Source: Acinetobacter sp. ANC 4173
GTDB taxonomy: Bacteria; Pseudomonadota; Gammaproteobacteria; Pseudomonadales; Moraxellaceae
Assembly: GCF_004331255.1 (NCBI RefSeq)
Contig: NZ_SJOF01000021.1
Coordinates: forward strand, 1-51,282
DNA: 51,282 nt
Reading direction: 5' to 3'
Part shown: positions 42,137 to 51,006 of the stretch, in pieces
How positions within the stretch are numbered: position 1 is the first letter of the stretch
How the letters are laid out: each line of letters starts with the position of its first letter
The notes under the pieces: generated by a model
Databases searched by the model: none
What the model saw: only the letters and a program-made list of their open reading frames with translations
What the model was told of the DNA's origin: nothing
Program-made: the position numbers and the translations under genes

Positions 42137-43567
42137 TTAGTTCATTTTGGTAATAAACTTGGTATTCAAGTAACCATCGAAGGATTCAATACCACCCTCA
42201 CTACCAAATCCACTATCTTTAATGCCACCAAAAGGTGTTTCAGCAAGAGCTAAGCCAATATGATTAATCGAAACCATTCCAGCCTCTAAACCTCTTGAAA
42301 TTTTATGGGAGTTTTCTAGAGATTGTGTAAAAGCGTATGATGCTAAACCAAAAGGTAACCGATTTGCCTCGAGAAGAACATCATCAACTGTCTTAAAAGG
42401 AACTAAACCAATGATAGGACCAAACGGCTCATCATTCATAAAATCCATCTCATTAGTTAAATCACTTATTACGGTAGGCATGAAATAATTTCCCTTCCCG
42501 TCTATTACATCACCACCTGTTTGGATTTTTGCACCCTTTTGTTTTGCATCTTCGACTATTTTAAGCATAGCACTAATACGTCGAGTTTGTGCTAATGGCC
42601 CCATTTGACTTTGACTATCTAGACCATTTCCAACTCTAATTTTTTGAGTACGTTGAGTAATTTTTTGTACAACTTCATGATAAACATTTTCTTGCACATA
42701 AAATCTTGTTGGAGATATACACACCTGCCCAGCATTTCTGAATTTATATCCAACCAAAGCTTCAACAGCTTTATCAATATTGGCATCATCACAAATAATG
42801 ACTGGAGCATGTCCCCCTAATTCCATGGTACATTGCTTCATGTGTAAACTTGCTAGAGCAGCCAATTTTTTTCCGATTGGAGTAGATCCAGTAAAACTTA
42901 CTTTTTTAATGATCGGAGATTTGATTAAATATTCAGAAATAAAATCTGAATCTCCCCATACCATATTTAGAACACCTTTAGGTAATCCCACCTCATGAAA
43001 CATTTGTGCAATCGCTACTACTGCACTTGGTGTATCACTTGAACCTTTTATGATGATGCTACAACCAGCTGCGATAGCTGCTGAAATTTTTCTGATTGCC
43101 TGATTAAATGGAAAATTCCAAGGTGAAAATGCTAAACACACACCTATTGGTTCACGAATAACAATTTGTTCGACATCAGAACGTCTAGACGGAATAACAC
43201 GACCATAAATTCGTCTACATTCTTCAGCATGCCATTCTGCATGTTCTGCACAAACTTTTACCTCTCCAATTGCTTCTTGAAGTGGCTTTCCTTGATCAAG
43301 GGTAATCCAACGTCCGATTTCTTCAGAACGTTCACGTGCAAGTTGAGCAAACTTTCGTAAAATATCACTTCTTAATAATGGGGAAGAATCTTTCCAAGAT
43401 TCAAACGCTTCTTGTGCACTTTCTAATGCTAGATCTAAATCACTTTGAGTTGCGCATGGCATAACACCAATACACTCATTCGTCGCAGGATTAAGGATTT
43501 CTCTGCTATCTCTGTTTAGGTGAATAAATTCACCATTAATGTACATAGGTATTTGTGGATAGTTCAT
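42137..43567 (-). CDS. chnE: semialdehyde dehydrogenase (6-oxohexanoate dehydrogenase-like)
   Basis: The 476-residue enzyme has catalytic C283 in NAGQVCIS, Glu249 in MELGG, the SPWNFPF cofactor loop (148-154) and the terminal TPFGGIKDSGFGSEGG. The pattern is that of succinate-semialdehyde-type dehydrogenases, to which ChnE belongs. In context it would oxidise 6-oxohexanoate to adipate. It begins 27 bp after the BVMO stop, in the order chnB-chnE-chnR known from cyclohexanone degraders (established, from memory). Confidence 0.8.
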   Translation of the reverse strand: MNYPQIPMYINGEFIHLNRDSREILNPATNECIGVMPCATQSDLDLALESAQEAFESWKDSSPLLRSDILRKFAQLARERSEEIGRWITLDQGKPLQEAIGEVKVCAEHAEWHAEECRRIYGRVIPSRRSDVEQIVIREPIGVCLAFSPWNFPFNQAIRKISAAIAAGCSIIIKGSSDTPSAVVAIAQMFHEVGLPKGVLNMVWGDSDFISEYLIKSPIIKKVSFTGSTPIGKKLAALASLHMKQCTMELGGHAPVIICDDANIDKAVEALVGYKFRNAGQVCISPTRFYVQENVYHEVVQKITQRTQKIRVGNGLDSQSQMGPLAQTRRISAMLKIVEDAKQKGAKIQTGGDVIDGKGNYFMPTVISDLTNEMDFMNDEPFGPIIGLVPFKTVDDVLLEANRLPFGLASYAFTQSLENSHKISRGLEAGMVSINHIGLALAETPFGGIKDSGFGSEGGIESFDGYLNTKFITKMN

Positions 43568-43594
43568 TTACTCATACTCTTAATAATTTATATC

Positions 43595-45229
43595 TTATGA
43601 AGCTACAACTGATTCTTTAGAGTGTGATTTAGCTTTTAACTTAAAATTAGAAAAATTGTTCAGACGTGCTTGAGCAAGAACACTCCTATATTCTTTAAGA
43701 CCACCCATATAGAAATAAACTGTATTCTTTTTACCTGGAATATTAGCGCCAAAAATCCATGACTCCGCTTTAGGAAATAAAGTCTGAGCTGCAATATCTG
43801 CACACACCTGAGTCCACTTTTCCTCTTCAATCGCAGGAGCTTCAATTGACTCAATATTCTGCTCTTGCGCAAATTGAATAAAATCACTAATCCACTCAAC
43901 CTGTGTTTCAATAGATGGAGGCAGGTTTGTAAAAGGACCATTAGGTCCAAGTACCATAAACATATTTGGATAATTTGCTACAGTAATACCCAAATAACTT
44001 GAAGGACCTTCTTTCCAATAGTCTTTCATTTCTAAACCATTTCTACCACGTATATCCATTCGGATATAATTCCCATCTACTGCATCAAATCCAGTCGCAC
44101 AGATCAGCACGTCTAATTCAATAAATTTACCGTCAGTTAATCGTACACCTTGTTCAGTAATCTCTTGAATTGGATTTGATTTCACATCTTCAAGTGTTAC
44201 GTTGTCTCTGTTAAAAACAGCATAGTATCCACTATCACACAAAGGACGTTTAGCGTACAAATCTTTGGGCATCAATTTTTTGGCAATTTCAGGATCTTTT
44301 ACAATTTCAGCAATTTTGTTTTTAATAAAATTTTGAGCTTCAATATTAGCTTCCATATTGGTTGCAATATCACCAAAAGTTTCGAACATGAATCTAAAAC
44401 CACCACCTTTTTGCCATGCATCTTCAAAGATAGCTTTACGCTCCTCAGGAGTCACACTAAAGGTTGGTCTATCTGTTTCATTCAAACCGAAACCAAGAGC
44501 TGAATTCCAAACCTGATCCCAAATTTTTTCATAATTATTACGGATGGTTTTTACTTCTTGCTCTGATAACTGGCTATTACCAATTGGTACTGTATATTGT
44601 GCCGAACGCTGTAATACCGTCAAATGTTTCACTTTAGGTGCAAGTGATGTAATAACCTGTACCCCTGTAGAACCTGTACCAATTACAGCTACACGCTTTC
44701 CAGACATTTCTGCATTTTCAGGCCAGCGACTAGTATGATAAAGCTCCCCTTTAAAATTTTCGATTCCTTTAATCTTAGGCAGATTAGGAGCAGATAAAAG
44801 ACCTAAAGCAGTGATTAGAAACCGGGCTCTAAAAACATCACCTTTATCAGTAGTTACGATCCATTGGTTATTTAGTTCATCAAAATGTGCTGAATTAATA
44901 CCAGTATTAAACTCAATATTTTTTCTAAGGTCGTGCTTGTCAGCGACTGCTTTTAAATAATTAAAAACATCGGGACCATTAATATATTTATTTTTAATAT
45001 CAAATGTTTGCAGTAAATCTTTTTCCCAGCAGTAACGATATAAATGAGTTTCTGAATCTGATAATGCACCAGGATATTTATTCCAAAACCAGGTTCCACC
45101 GACTTCTGCTGCTTTATCAAAAGCACGGACTTTTAAATTTAGTTCATCACGCAATTTTTTAATTGCATATAAACCACCAAAACCTGTTCCTATTACAATT
45201 GCATCATAATCCATATCAATCATTGACAT
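43595..45229 (-). CDS. chnB: cyclohexanone monooxygenase (type I Baeyer-Villiger)
   Basis: The 544-residue flavoenzyme has two Rossmann motifs, GTGFGG (14-19) and GTGSTG (184-189), and the Baeyer-Villiger fingerprint FKGELYHTSRWP at 159-170. Long stretches agree with my memory of the Acinetobacter NCIMB 9871 enzyme (for example ALGLLSAPNLP, GANIPGKKNTVYFY). It inserts oxygen next to a cyclic ketone, giving a lactone, with NADPH and oxygen. GGAG stands seven bases before the ATG. It heads the operon with chnE, chnR and a hydrolase gene. The substrate range may differ from the classical enzyme. Confidence 0.9.
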   Translation of the reverse strand: MSMIDMDYDAIVIGTGFGGLYAIKKLRDELNLKVRAFDKAAEVGGTWFWNKYPGALSDSETHLYRYCWEKDLLQTFDIKNKYINGPDVFNYLKAVADKHDLRKNIEFNTGINSAHFDELNNQWIVTTDKGDVFRARFLITALGLLSAPNLPKIKGIENFKGELYHTSRWPENAEMSGKRVAVIGTGSTGVQVITSLAPKVKHLTVLQRSAQYTVPIGNSQLSEQEVKTIRNNYEKIWDQVWNSALGFGLNETDRPTFSVTPEERKAIFEDAWQKGGGFRFMFETFGDIATNMEANIEAQNFIKNKIAEIVKDPEIAKKLMPKDLYAKRPLCDSGYYAVFNRDNVTLEDVKSNPIQEITEQGVRLTDGKFIELDVLICATGFDAVDGNYIRMDIRGRNGLEMKDYWKEGPSSYLGITVANYPNMFMVLGPNGPFTNLPPSIETQVEWISDFIQFAQEQNIESIEAPAIEEEKWTQVCADIAAQTLFPKAESWIFGANIPGKKNTVYFYMGGLKEYRSVLAQARLNNFSNFKLKAKSHSKESVVAS

Positions 45230-45334
45230 TTTTAATCTCCATATTTTCCTTAAAAATAAGAACCGTGATTACACTTCACGTAAGATGTAAGAATCCTTAT
45301 GCTTATTAGGTTCTCAAAATACGATGACGAACGA

Positions 45335-45370
45335 TTGGATAAAATTTATAGAAATTTGGATGAAATTATC
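45335..45370. promoter_or_regulatory. AraC-type direct repeat before chnB
   Basis: TTGGATAAAATTTAT (45335) and TTGGATGAAATTATC (45356) are direct repeats 21 bp apart, two helical turns, as AraC/XylS dimers need. The site is 106-141 bp before the chnB ATG. A matching site lies before the SDR gene at 50676. Confidence 0.65.
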
Positions 45371-45511
45371 ATTACGTAAAATTAAATATTTTTATTATTT
45401 ATCAATAACATGATTTAGATTTTTTATTACAAAAAATATTTATTATCTAAATTAATATACAAATAATGGATTTAATCCAATAAATGTATATTAATCTATA
45501 GATACTACTTA

Positions 45512-46375
45512 TTAAAAGGCATAAACTAATCGACTTTGTATACCTGAGATTTCGGCCCCATCTTTCACATCAAAATCTTGGCGCCATTGAAGTAACAATT
45601 GAGTATTTTTTGCAATATTAGTTGCTCCAGACAAAAGTAGTGTATTTTTTTGCTCACTCTCTAGCATTGTTTCATTTCCTAAGAATTCCCGCCCACCATC
45701 AACCCTTCTCCATGTAATTGCAAGACTTGTTTCACTATTAAACTTATAAATTGCTGATAAATCAGTTTGATAAAAAGTTTCTTTTTCCATTCCACTTTTA
45801 TCTTTATCACTATAAAGTTCAATTTGAGCAATTCCTTCAAGAACAATATTTGGGTTTAATGCATGTTGATATCCAGTTTGAAAATTGTACTGGAAGCGAT
45901 CATTACTGATTGAGAAATTATCATCTTTATGCGAACCTATCGGAATGGAAAGAAAGCCACCCAATGCAAAATATCTACCCAACTCCTCATTATGATAAGG
46001 CCAAGCAACACCACCAACCAATAAATCCCCAATTCCCCTGTTTTCTGAACCATCTAATGAATTCTGTTGCTTGGCAAAAGGTAAAACAATCTGAGGATCC
46101 ATAAGTAATCCTCCAATTTCCATATACCTAACATAACGAAGCATACCTAAATCCAGAGTTAGCCCTAAATCATCGACAACTTTATTATTATTCGAATAGA
46201 CATCATCAGCCGTTAAATGTTGATAATATGCAACTGCTAAATTCGTACCTGCAGGAAGGGCTTTATAATCCCCAGGATCCGCACTTACACCTGCAGCAAA
46301 AATTGATGAGCTAATACTAAATAAAGCTGATGTGTATAGAACAACAGTTAAGTTTTTAAAGTTATGAGTGACCAT
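45512..46375 (-). CDS. outer-membrane channel of the MetA-pathway-of-phenol-degradation family, second copy
   Basis: The 287-residue protein has a signal peptide (hydrophobic TVVLYTSALFSISSSIF, cleavage after FAA), then GDYKALPAGTNLAVAYYQH and DPQIVLPFA, and ends in an aromatic (LVYAF). It is a clear paralogue of the channel at 18120-19001, sharing GDY.ALP.GTN and the same strand pattern. It probably helps the hydrophobic ring substrate across the outer membrane. It follows the Fe-alcohol dehydrogenase gene by 79 bp and precedes the chnB promoter region. Confidence 0.75.
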   Translation of the reverse strand: MVTHNFKNLTVVLYTSALFSISSSIFAAGVSADPGDYKALPAGTNLAVAYYQHLTADDVYSNNNKVVDDLGLTLDLGMLRYVRYMEIGGLLMDPQIVLPFAKQQNSLDGSENRGIGDLLVGGVAWPYHNEELGRYFALGGFLSIPIGSHKDDNFSISNDRFQYNFQTGYQHALNPNIVLEGIAQIELYSDKDKSGMEKETFYQTDLSAIYKFNSETSLAITWRRVDGGREFLGNETMLESEQKNTLLLSGATNIAKNTQLLLQWRQDFDVKDGAEISGIQSRLVYAF

Positions 46376-46454
46376 ATAAAATCCATTTTAGTTAAAACAC
46401 TTCGATTCAAAGACTAATATTTTCAATAACTACTAAGAATAAGCATTGATTTAT

Positions 46455-47582
46455 TTACGAATGAATATAATGTTTTTCTTTATAATCATTTAGCATAGCG
46501 TTAGTTGCTACAATCGCGCTGTAAACCATCTCAGGTGTTACTGTAAATGGCATGTTATGCATCGTATCATTGGAATCACATGCAATTTCAGCAACCTTAC
46601 GCCATTCATTTTCTCTGAATTCTTTTAATCCAAGGTCTTCAAGTGTCAATGGCAAGCCTACAGCTATAGCAATATCAATCACCTCTTCAAGCTCATGTTT
46701 CGGTACAGCTTCCATGACTAGTTGAGTAAATAATCCAAATATGACTTTTTCACCATGTTGTGCGCCATGCAAATCATCAACAACCGTCATCCCATTGTGG
46801 ATAGCATGAGCTGCTGCACACCCTCCAGACTCGGCACCAACTGCTGACATATAAATCGTGGCTTCAATAGTATGTTCTAAAGCAGGTGTAACTACTTTAT
46901 TTTTAACCGCATATACTGCTTGTGCTGCATGTAACTTAATTGTTTCATAACATGTTTTTGCAATTGTAAAACCTATAAGAGAAGGCTTAAGCATTGAGCC
47001 ATGTTGACCTAAAATCAAATTATCTTTTTGAGCTTTATAACAAGCTCTAGCTTCAAAATATGTCGCCAATCCATCTCCTACTCCAGAAGCAAAAAAACGC
47101 ACAGGCTCTTCAGCCAAAATCTGTGTATCTGCCAGAACCACATCTGGATTCTTTGATAAAAATAAATATCTATTGAAAGTATCATCATCATTATAGATAA
47201 CGGATATTGCTGTACATGGCGCATCAGTAGAAGCCAATGTTGGTAAAATTAAAACCGGTTTACCTAAATAATGAGCAGTAGCTTTAGCCGTATCTAGTGT
47301 TTTACCACCACCGATACCCACGATATAATCAAAATCTAAAGCCGCTTTCTTATGCTTTTCAATTTCAGTATCTGAGCATTGACCACCAAAGACTCCTATT
47401 TGAGCACTTGTATTGCCAATAAAACTAGGTATAGCTTTTTGTTTTACCTGCTCTACAATGAATGAATCACAAATTAAATATGCATTTTTACCAAAAACCT
47501 TACCATGCGTGCCAAGTTCTTTTAATAAGTCTGTTTGGACCAAAAATTTAGATGGTGATGCAATTGCTTTTGTAATGTTCAC
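46455..47582 (-). CDS. Fe-type alcohol dehydrogenase, glycerol dehydrogenase-like
   Basis: The 375-residue enzyme is closest to GldA-type dehydrogenases: NAD site GIGGGKTLDTAK (89-100), metal ligands D170 (GVGDGLATYFEA), H259 (CAAAHAIHNGM) and H276 (GAQHGE). Members oxidise vicinal diols and some hydroxy acids. The start is GTG at 47582 with AAGGA six bases upstream. It lies between the old-yellow-enzyme and outer-membrane channel genes of the chn-like locus. It may act on a ring diol, or replace the zinc-type 6-hydroxyhexanoate dehydrogenase ChnD, which is absent here. Confidence 0.8.
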   Translation of the reverse strand: MNITKAIASPSKFLVQTDLLKELGTHGKVFGKNAYLICDSFIVEQVKQKAIPSFIGNTSAQIGVFGGQCSDTEIEKHKKAALDFDYIVGIGGGKTLDTAKATAHYLGKPVLILPTLASTDAPCTAISVIYNDDDTFNRYLFLSKNPDVVLADTQILAEEPVRFFASGVGDGLATYFEARACYKAQKDNLILGQHGSMLKPSLIGFTIAKTCYETIKLHAAQAVYAVKNKVVTPALEHTIEATIYMSAVGAESGGCAAAHAIHNGMTVVDDLHGAQHGEKVIFGLFTQLVMEAVPKHELEEVIDIAIAVGLPLTLEDLGLKEFRENEWRKVAEIACDSNDTMHNMPFTVTPEMVYSAIVATNAMLNDYKEKHYIHS

Positions 47583-47797
47583 GGATATTCCTTTTCCTTT
47601 GAGATATGTTTAAATAATCACGTCAATAAATAAAACGAGTCATTTTAGAAAATAACTAACCCATACATGTGATCCAAGACCACATGCATTCACAAAATTT
47701 AAAAACAAGTTTTTAAGAATTTATCTTAAGTTAATTAGATAAAAGTAATCCCTATTGCTGTCATGAAAATTAATAGAGTTTTTTGAAACCAAAGCTA

Positions 47798-48910
47798 TTA
47801 ATCAGTAAATCTTCCTAATTGATAACGACTGAGCCAATGAGCATAAGGTGCAGGTAAGACCCATGAAGGGTTTTCTAAGTTCAACTGTTTAGCCAAAGTA
47901 TAGGGATAATGCGGATTTGCAAGCATTGCACGACCAATCATAACCAAATCTAATTGATTATTTTCAATCACACTGTTCGCTACCTCAGCTTGATCAATAC
48001 ACCAAGATGAAGCAACTTTAATACCTGTTTCTTGTTGTATTCGTTTTGAAATAGGCGCCATAAATCCTTGCTCAGACCAAGGTGTTGTCGTTACAGGAAT
48101 GCTAAAACCCATACTCACATTTAATAGATCTAAACCTTCTTGTTTAAAGCGCTTAACTAATTGGATAGACTCCTGCAGAGTCTCTTCATCTTGGCCATCA
48201 TATTCCAACACTCCAAAACGGGCAGTTAAGGGTAAATGCTCAGGCCAAACTTGACGTACCTTCGCCATAGTCTCAAGAAGGAAACGACTTCTCCCATCTA
48301 AATTTTGACCATATCGATCTTGGCGGTAATTAGAGTGCTTTGAAAAAAAACTTTGCGCTAGATAACCATGCGCAAAATGAAGTTCTAACCATTCAAAACC
48401 TGCATCTAAAGCCCTTTTTGCAGCGTCAACAAAGTTTTGTTGAACACGATAAATATCTTCAAGATTCATTTCTTTTGGGATGCGCGGTAAATTTTTACCA
48501 AAAGCAATAGAAGATGGTCCTATTATTTGCCAAGCATCAGCATGATCTTCTGGAAGGTGATCATCACCTTCCCATGGTTTATTGGCACTTGCTTTTCTAC
48601 CTGCATGTGCAATTTGTATGCCTGGAACAGCTCCAGATTTTTTTATTGTGGCCGCAACCTTACTTAACTCTTGAGCCTGAGCGTCATTCCATAGACCTAG
48701 ACATCCTGGTGTAATTCGACCTTCAGGAGAGACTCCAGTAGCCTCAACAATCACAAGCCCAGATCCACCTCTAGCAAGCTCTGAATAATGCGTTAAATGC
48801 CAGTCGTTAGCCAAACCATCAATTGCATTATATTGACACATAGGTGGCACAGCTATACGATTTTTTAAGGTAATGTCTTTTAACTTAAATTCTGAGAATA
48901 AAGCTACCAT
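47798..48910 (-). CDS. old yellow enzyme (NADH:flavin oxidoreductase, YqjM/XenA type)
   Basis: The FMN-dependent TIM barrel has about 370 residues, with LKNRIAVPPMCQY, HAGRKASANKPWEG and the substrate-binding HFAHGYLAQSFFS, as in the YqjM/XenA group. It would reduce the C=C bond of an enone such as cyclohex-2-enone. The ATG at 48910 has AGGGA nine bases upstream; a TTG six codons earlier is less likely. It follows the SDR gene at 48941 by about 30 bp. Its presence widens the substrate range of the pathway to unsaturated ring ketones (inference). Confidence 0.8.
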   Translation of the reverse strand: MVALFSEFKLKDITLKNRIAVPPMCQYNAIDGLANDWHLTHYSELARGGSGLVIVEATGVSPEGRITPGCLGLWNDAQAQELSKVAATIKKSGAVPGIQIAHAGRKASANKPWEGDDHLPEDHADAWQIIGPSSIAFGKNLPRIPKEMNLEDIYRVQQNFVDAAKRALDAGFEWLELHFAHGYLAQSFFSKHSNYRQDRYGQNLDGRSRFLLETMAKVRQVWPEHLPLTARFGVLEYDGQDEETLQESIQLVKRFKQEGLDLLNVSMGFSIPVTTTPWSEQGFMAPISKRIQQETGIKVASSWCIDQAEVANSVIENNQLDLVMIGRAMLANPHYPYTLAKQLNLENPSWVLPAPYAHWLSRYQLGRFTD

Positions 48911-48940
48911 GCGTTGATTTCCCTGCAAAAAAATTTATTT

Positions 48941-49714
48941 TTAATTAAAAACCATTCCACCATCTACAATAATTGCCTGACCAGTTATATAGTCAGAATC
49001 TGAACCTGATAAAAATGCGACACAAGCAGCAACATCTTCTGGTTTTGATATTCGTTTTAGGGTGATATTTTGTGCGAATTGCTGCATTCCCCACTCAAAA
49101 CTCTCACCTGATAAATCAGCCAAATCCTGTGCCACCTTTCTCATCATTGGTGTATCTACAATACCTGGGCAATAGGCATTAACTGTAATACCTAAAGGTG
49201 CGAGCTCTTTAGCAGCTGTTTGTGTAATTCCACGAACAGCAAATTTTGTTGCGCCATAAACTGACAATTCAGGATTTCCAACCTGACCTGCTTGAGATGA
49301 AGCACTAATTATTTTTCCACCATGGCCCAACTTTTTAAATGCATTAACTGCAGCTTGAATTCCCCATAGAACCCCACCAATATTAATATCCATAGTTTTT
49401 TGATAAATTTCAGGGGTTACTGCTTCAATTGGCATGATCGGGGCGATCCCTGCATTATTGATTACCACATGCAAATCCCCACACAAATCTAATGTTTCCT
49501 GTATGGCTTGAAAAACATTTTCTCTTCGTGCCACATCGACTTGCACAGCAACCGCAGCTCCACCATCTGCATTAATTTTATCTGCAACTTGTTGCGCTGT
49601 TTGAAGATTTAAATCTGCACAAGCAACCATGAACCCATCTTTCGCTAATCGTAAAGCTATTGCTTCTCCAATTCCTTGGCCCGCACCTGTAATAAAAGCA
49701 ACTTTTTTCGACAT
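48941..49714 (-). CDS. short-chain dehydrogenase/reductase (diol/cyclohexanol-type)
   Basis: The 257-residue SDR has the NAD motif TGAGQGIG (9-16), NNAG, the catalytic Ser in SASSQAG, and YGATK with Tyr and Lys. The style (AFITGAGQGIGEAIALRLAKDG, ITGQAIIVDGG) is close to acetoin/butanediol and cyclohexanol dehydrogenases such as ChnA. GGGAG lies six bases before the ATG. It is the second of two tandem SDR genes leading the operon. One likely oxidises an alcohol to the ketone used by the BVMO. Confidence 0.8.
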   Translation of the reverse strand: MSKKVAFITGAGQGIGEAIALRLAKDGFMVACADLNLQTAQQVADKINADGGAAVAVQVDVARRENVFQAIQETLDLCGDLHVVINNAGIAPIMPIEAVTPEIYQKTMDINIGGVLWGIQAAVNAFKKLGHGGKIISASSQAGQVGNPELSVYGATKFAVRGITQTAAKELAPLGITVNAYCPGIVDTPMMRKVAQDLADLSGESFEWGMQQFAQNITLKRISKPEDVAACVAFLSGSDSDYITGQAIIVDGGMVFN

Positions 49715-49790
49715 GAAAAACTCCCTAAGAGACGCAAAAAATTAAGCCTCTTGATTTATATTTTTAAAATAATGAAAGAATATAACTTGA

Positions 49791-50564
49791 TTAACGGAAT
49801 ACCATTCCGCCATCGATAATAAGTGATTGACCAGTAATATAGTCCGAGTCACTAGATGCTAAGAAAGAAACAATATTACCTACATCGACAGGTTCTTGCG
49901 TACGTCCACATAGAATACCTGCTGAGAATTTTTGCATTGCCTCGCCAGACTCCCAGCCATATTCTTTTGCCATCGCAGCATCTACACGCTCCCACATCGA
50001 AGTTGCGGCAACACCAGGGCAATATGAATTAACGCGAATATTATATTTTGCATATTCTTTTGCAGCAGCTACAGTTAGTGAACGAACTGCGTGTTTTGCA
50101 GCACAATAAGTTGCAAGCATTTCATAAGATTCATGTCCTGCAATTGAACATGCATTAATAATTTTGCCAATGCCATCTTGTTTTTTCATTACTTCTGCAG
50201 CAGCTTGAGTACCATAAACCACACTGAAGACATCAATAGCAAAAACTTTTTCTAGTTGCTCTTGTGTGATATCAGAAAATGGCACTACGCTTTCCACCCC
50301 AGCATTATTCACCCAAACATCAATTCTTCCAAAAGCATCGAAGGCAATTTGTGCTAATGCTTGCTGATCTTTTTGAACCGAAACATCACCTTGAAACTGT
50401 TTTATTTCATAACCCTTATCTAAAAACTCTTGTTCTGTTTGATCAAGTAAACTTTGATTTAAGTCAGAAATTAATACTTTGAAATCATCCTTAGCTAATC
50501 GTTCTGCAATACCTTTACCGAGACCAGATGCTCCACCCGTTACTACTGCAACTTTATTCACCAT
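49791..50564 (-). CDS. short-chain dehydrogenase/reductase, first gene of the operon
   Basis: The SDR has 257 residues from the ATG at 50564, chosen because GAGG lies five bases upstream; an ATG ten codons earlier lacks a ribosome site. It has TGGASGLG, NNAG, Ser in NACSIAG and YCAAK. It resembles its neighbour (48941-49714) at the C-terminus (DSDYITGQ, DGGMVF), so the two may be tandem duplicates that have diverged. The candidate AraC site 112 bp upstream points to control by the ChnR-like protein. The two enzymes could handle the two carbinols of a ring diol or opposite stereoisomers. Confidence 0.8.
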   Translation of the reverse strand: MVNKVAVVTGGASGLGKGIAERLAKDDFKVLISDLNQSLLDQTEQEFLDKGYEIKQFQGDVSVQKDQQALAQIAFDAFGRIDVWVNNAGVESVVPFSDITQEQLEKVFAIDVFSVVYGTQAAAEVMKKQDGIGKIINACSIAGHESYEMLATYCAAKHAVRSLTVAAAKEYAKYNIRVNSYCPGVAATSMWERVDAAMAKEYGWESGEAMQKFSAGILCGRTQEPVDVGNIVSFLASSDSDYITGQSLIIDGGMVFR

Positions 50565-51006
50565 TTTTTCCTCTATACTGTCCATTGTATTCAATTTTTA
50601 TAGAATTAAGGATCACTTAATTATTCCTTTCCATCAGGAATTCTTATTAAATTAAGGTAAAGAAAAATGAGGTACTTGGATTTTTTTTATTTTTTTTAGG
50701 ATGAAATGATCATCTTTCCTCAATTTTCCAATATAAGTTCTGAATGAAGTCTCCATCAAATTTTCAATAGTATATCTAGCTTTTGTTGTATAAAAATTTA
50801 AAAGTAAAATTTACTTAAGTTACTCAAATTTAAATGGCACTTTGGATATAAGATTTTTGACTACTTCAATTTTAAATTCTTCTAGATATCTTTTACTGCT
50901 CATAAGCACCTAGATAATTAATCATTTTATCTAACCTGAAGGCGTCTATAGAATTGGGAACTATTCAACCAATAGTGACACGGCAATATATTACAAAAGG
51001 CTAAAT
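50565..51006. other. intergenic region between the SDR operon and ribH
   Basis: AT-rich DNA, with the AraC-type direct repeat at 50676-50711 as its only clear structure. No gene is visible. It forms the junction between the catabolic region and core ribH. Confidence 0.5.
50676..50711. promoter_or_regulatory. AraC-type direct repeat before the SDR operon
   Basis: TTGGAT (50676) and TAGGATGAAATGATC (50697) are 21 bp apart and match the chnB-promoter repeats (TTGGATGAAATTATC). Distance to the start codon is 112 bp, almost the same as at chnB, and the orientation is the same. Confidence 0.6.

Noticed and set aside
45467..45479. Terminator after the second outer-membrane channel gene
   Set aside because: TGGATT-T-AATCCA is only a 6-bp palindrome with a one-base centre and no T-tract; it cannot form a useful hairpin.
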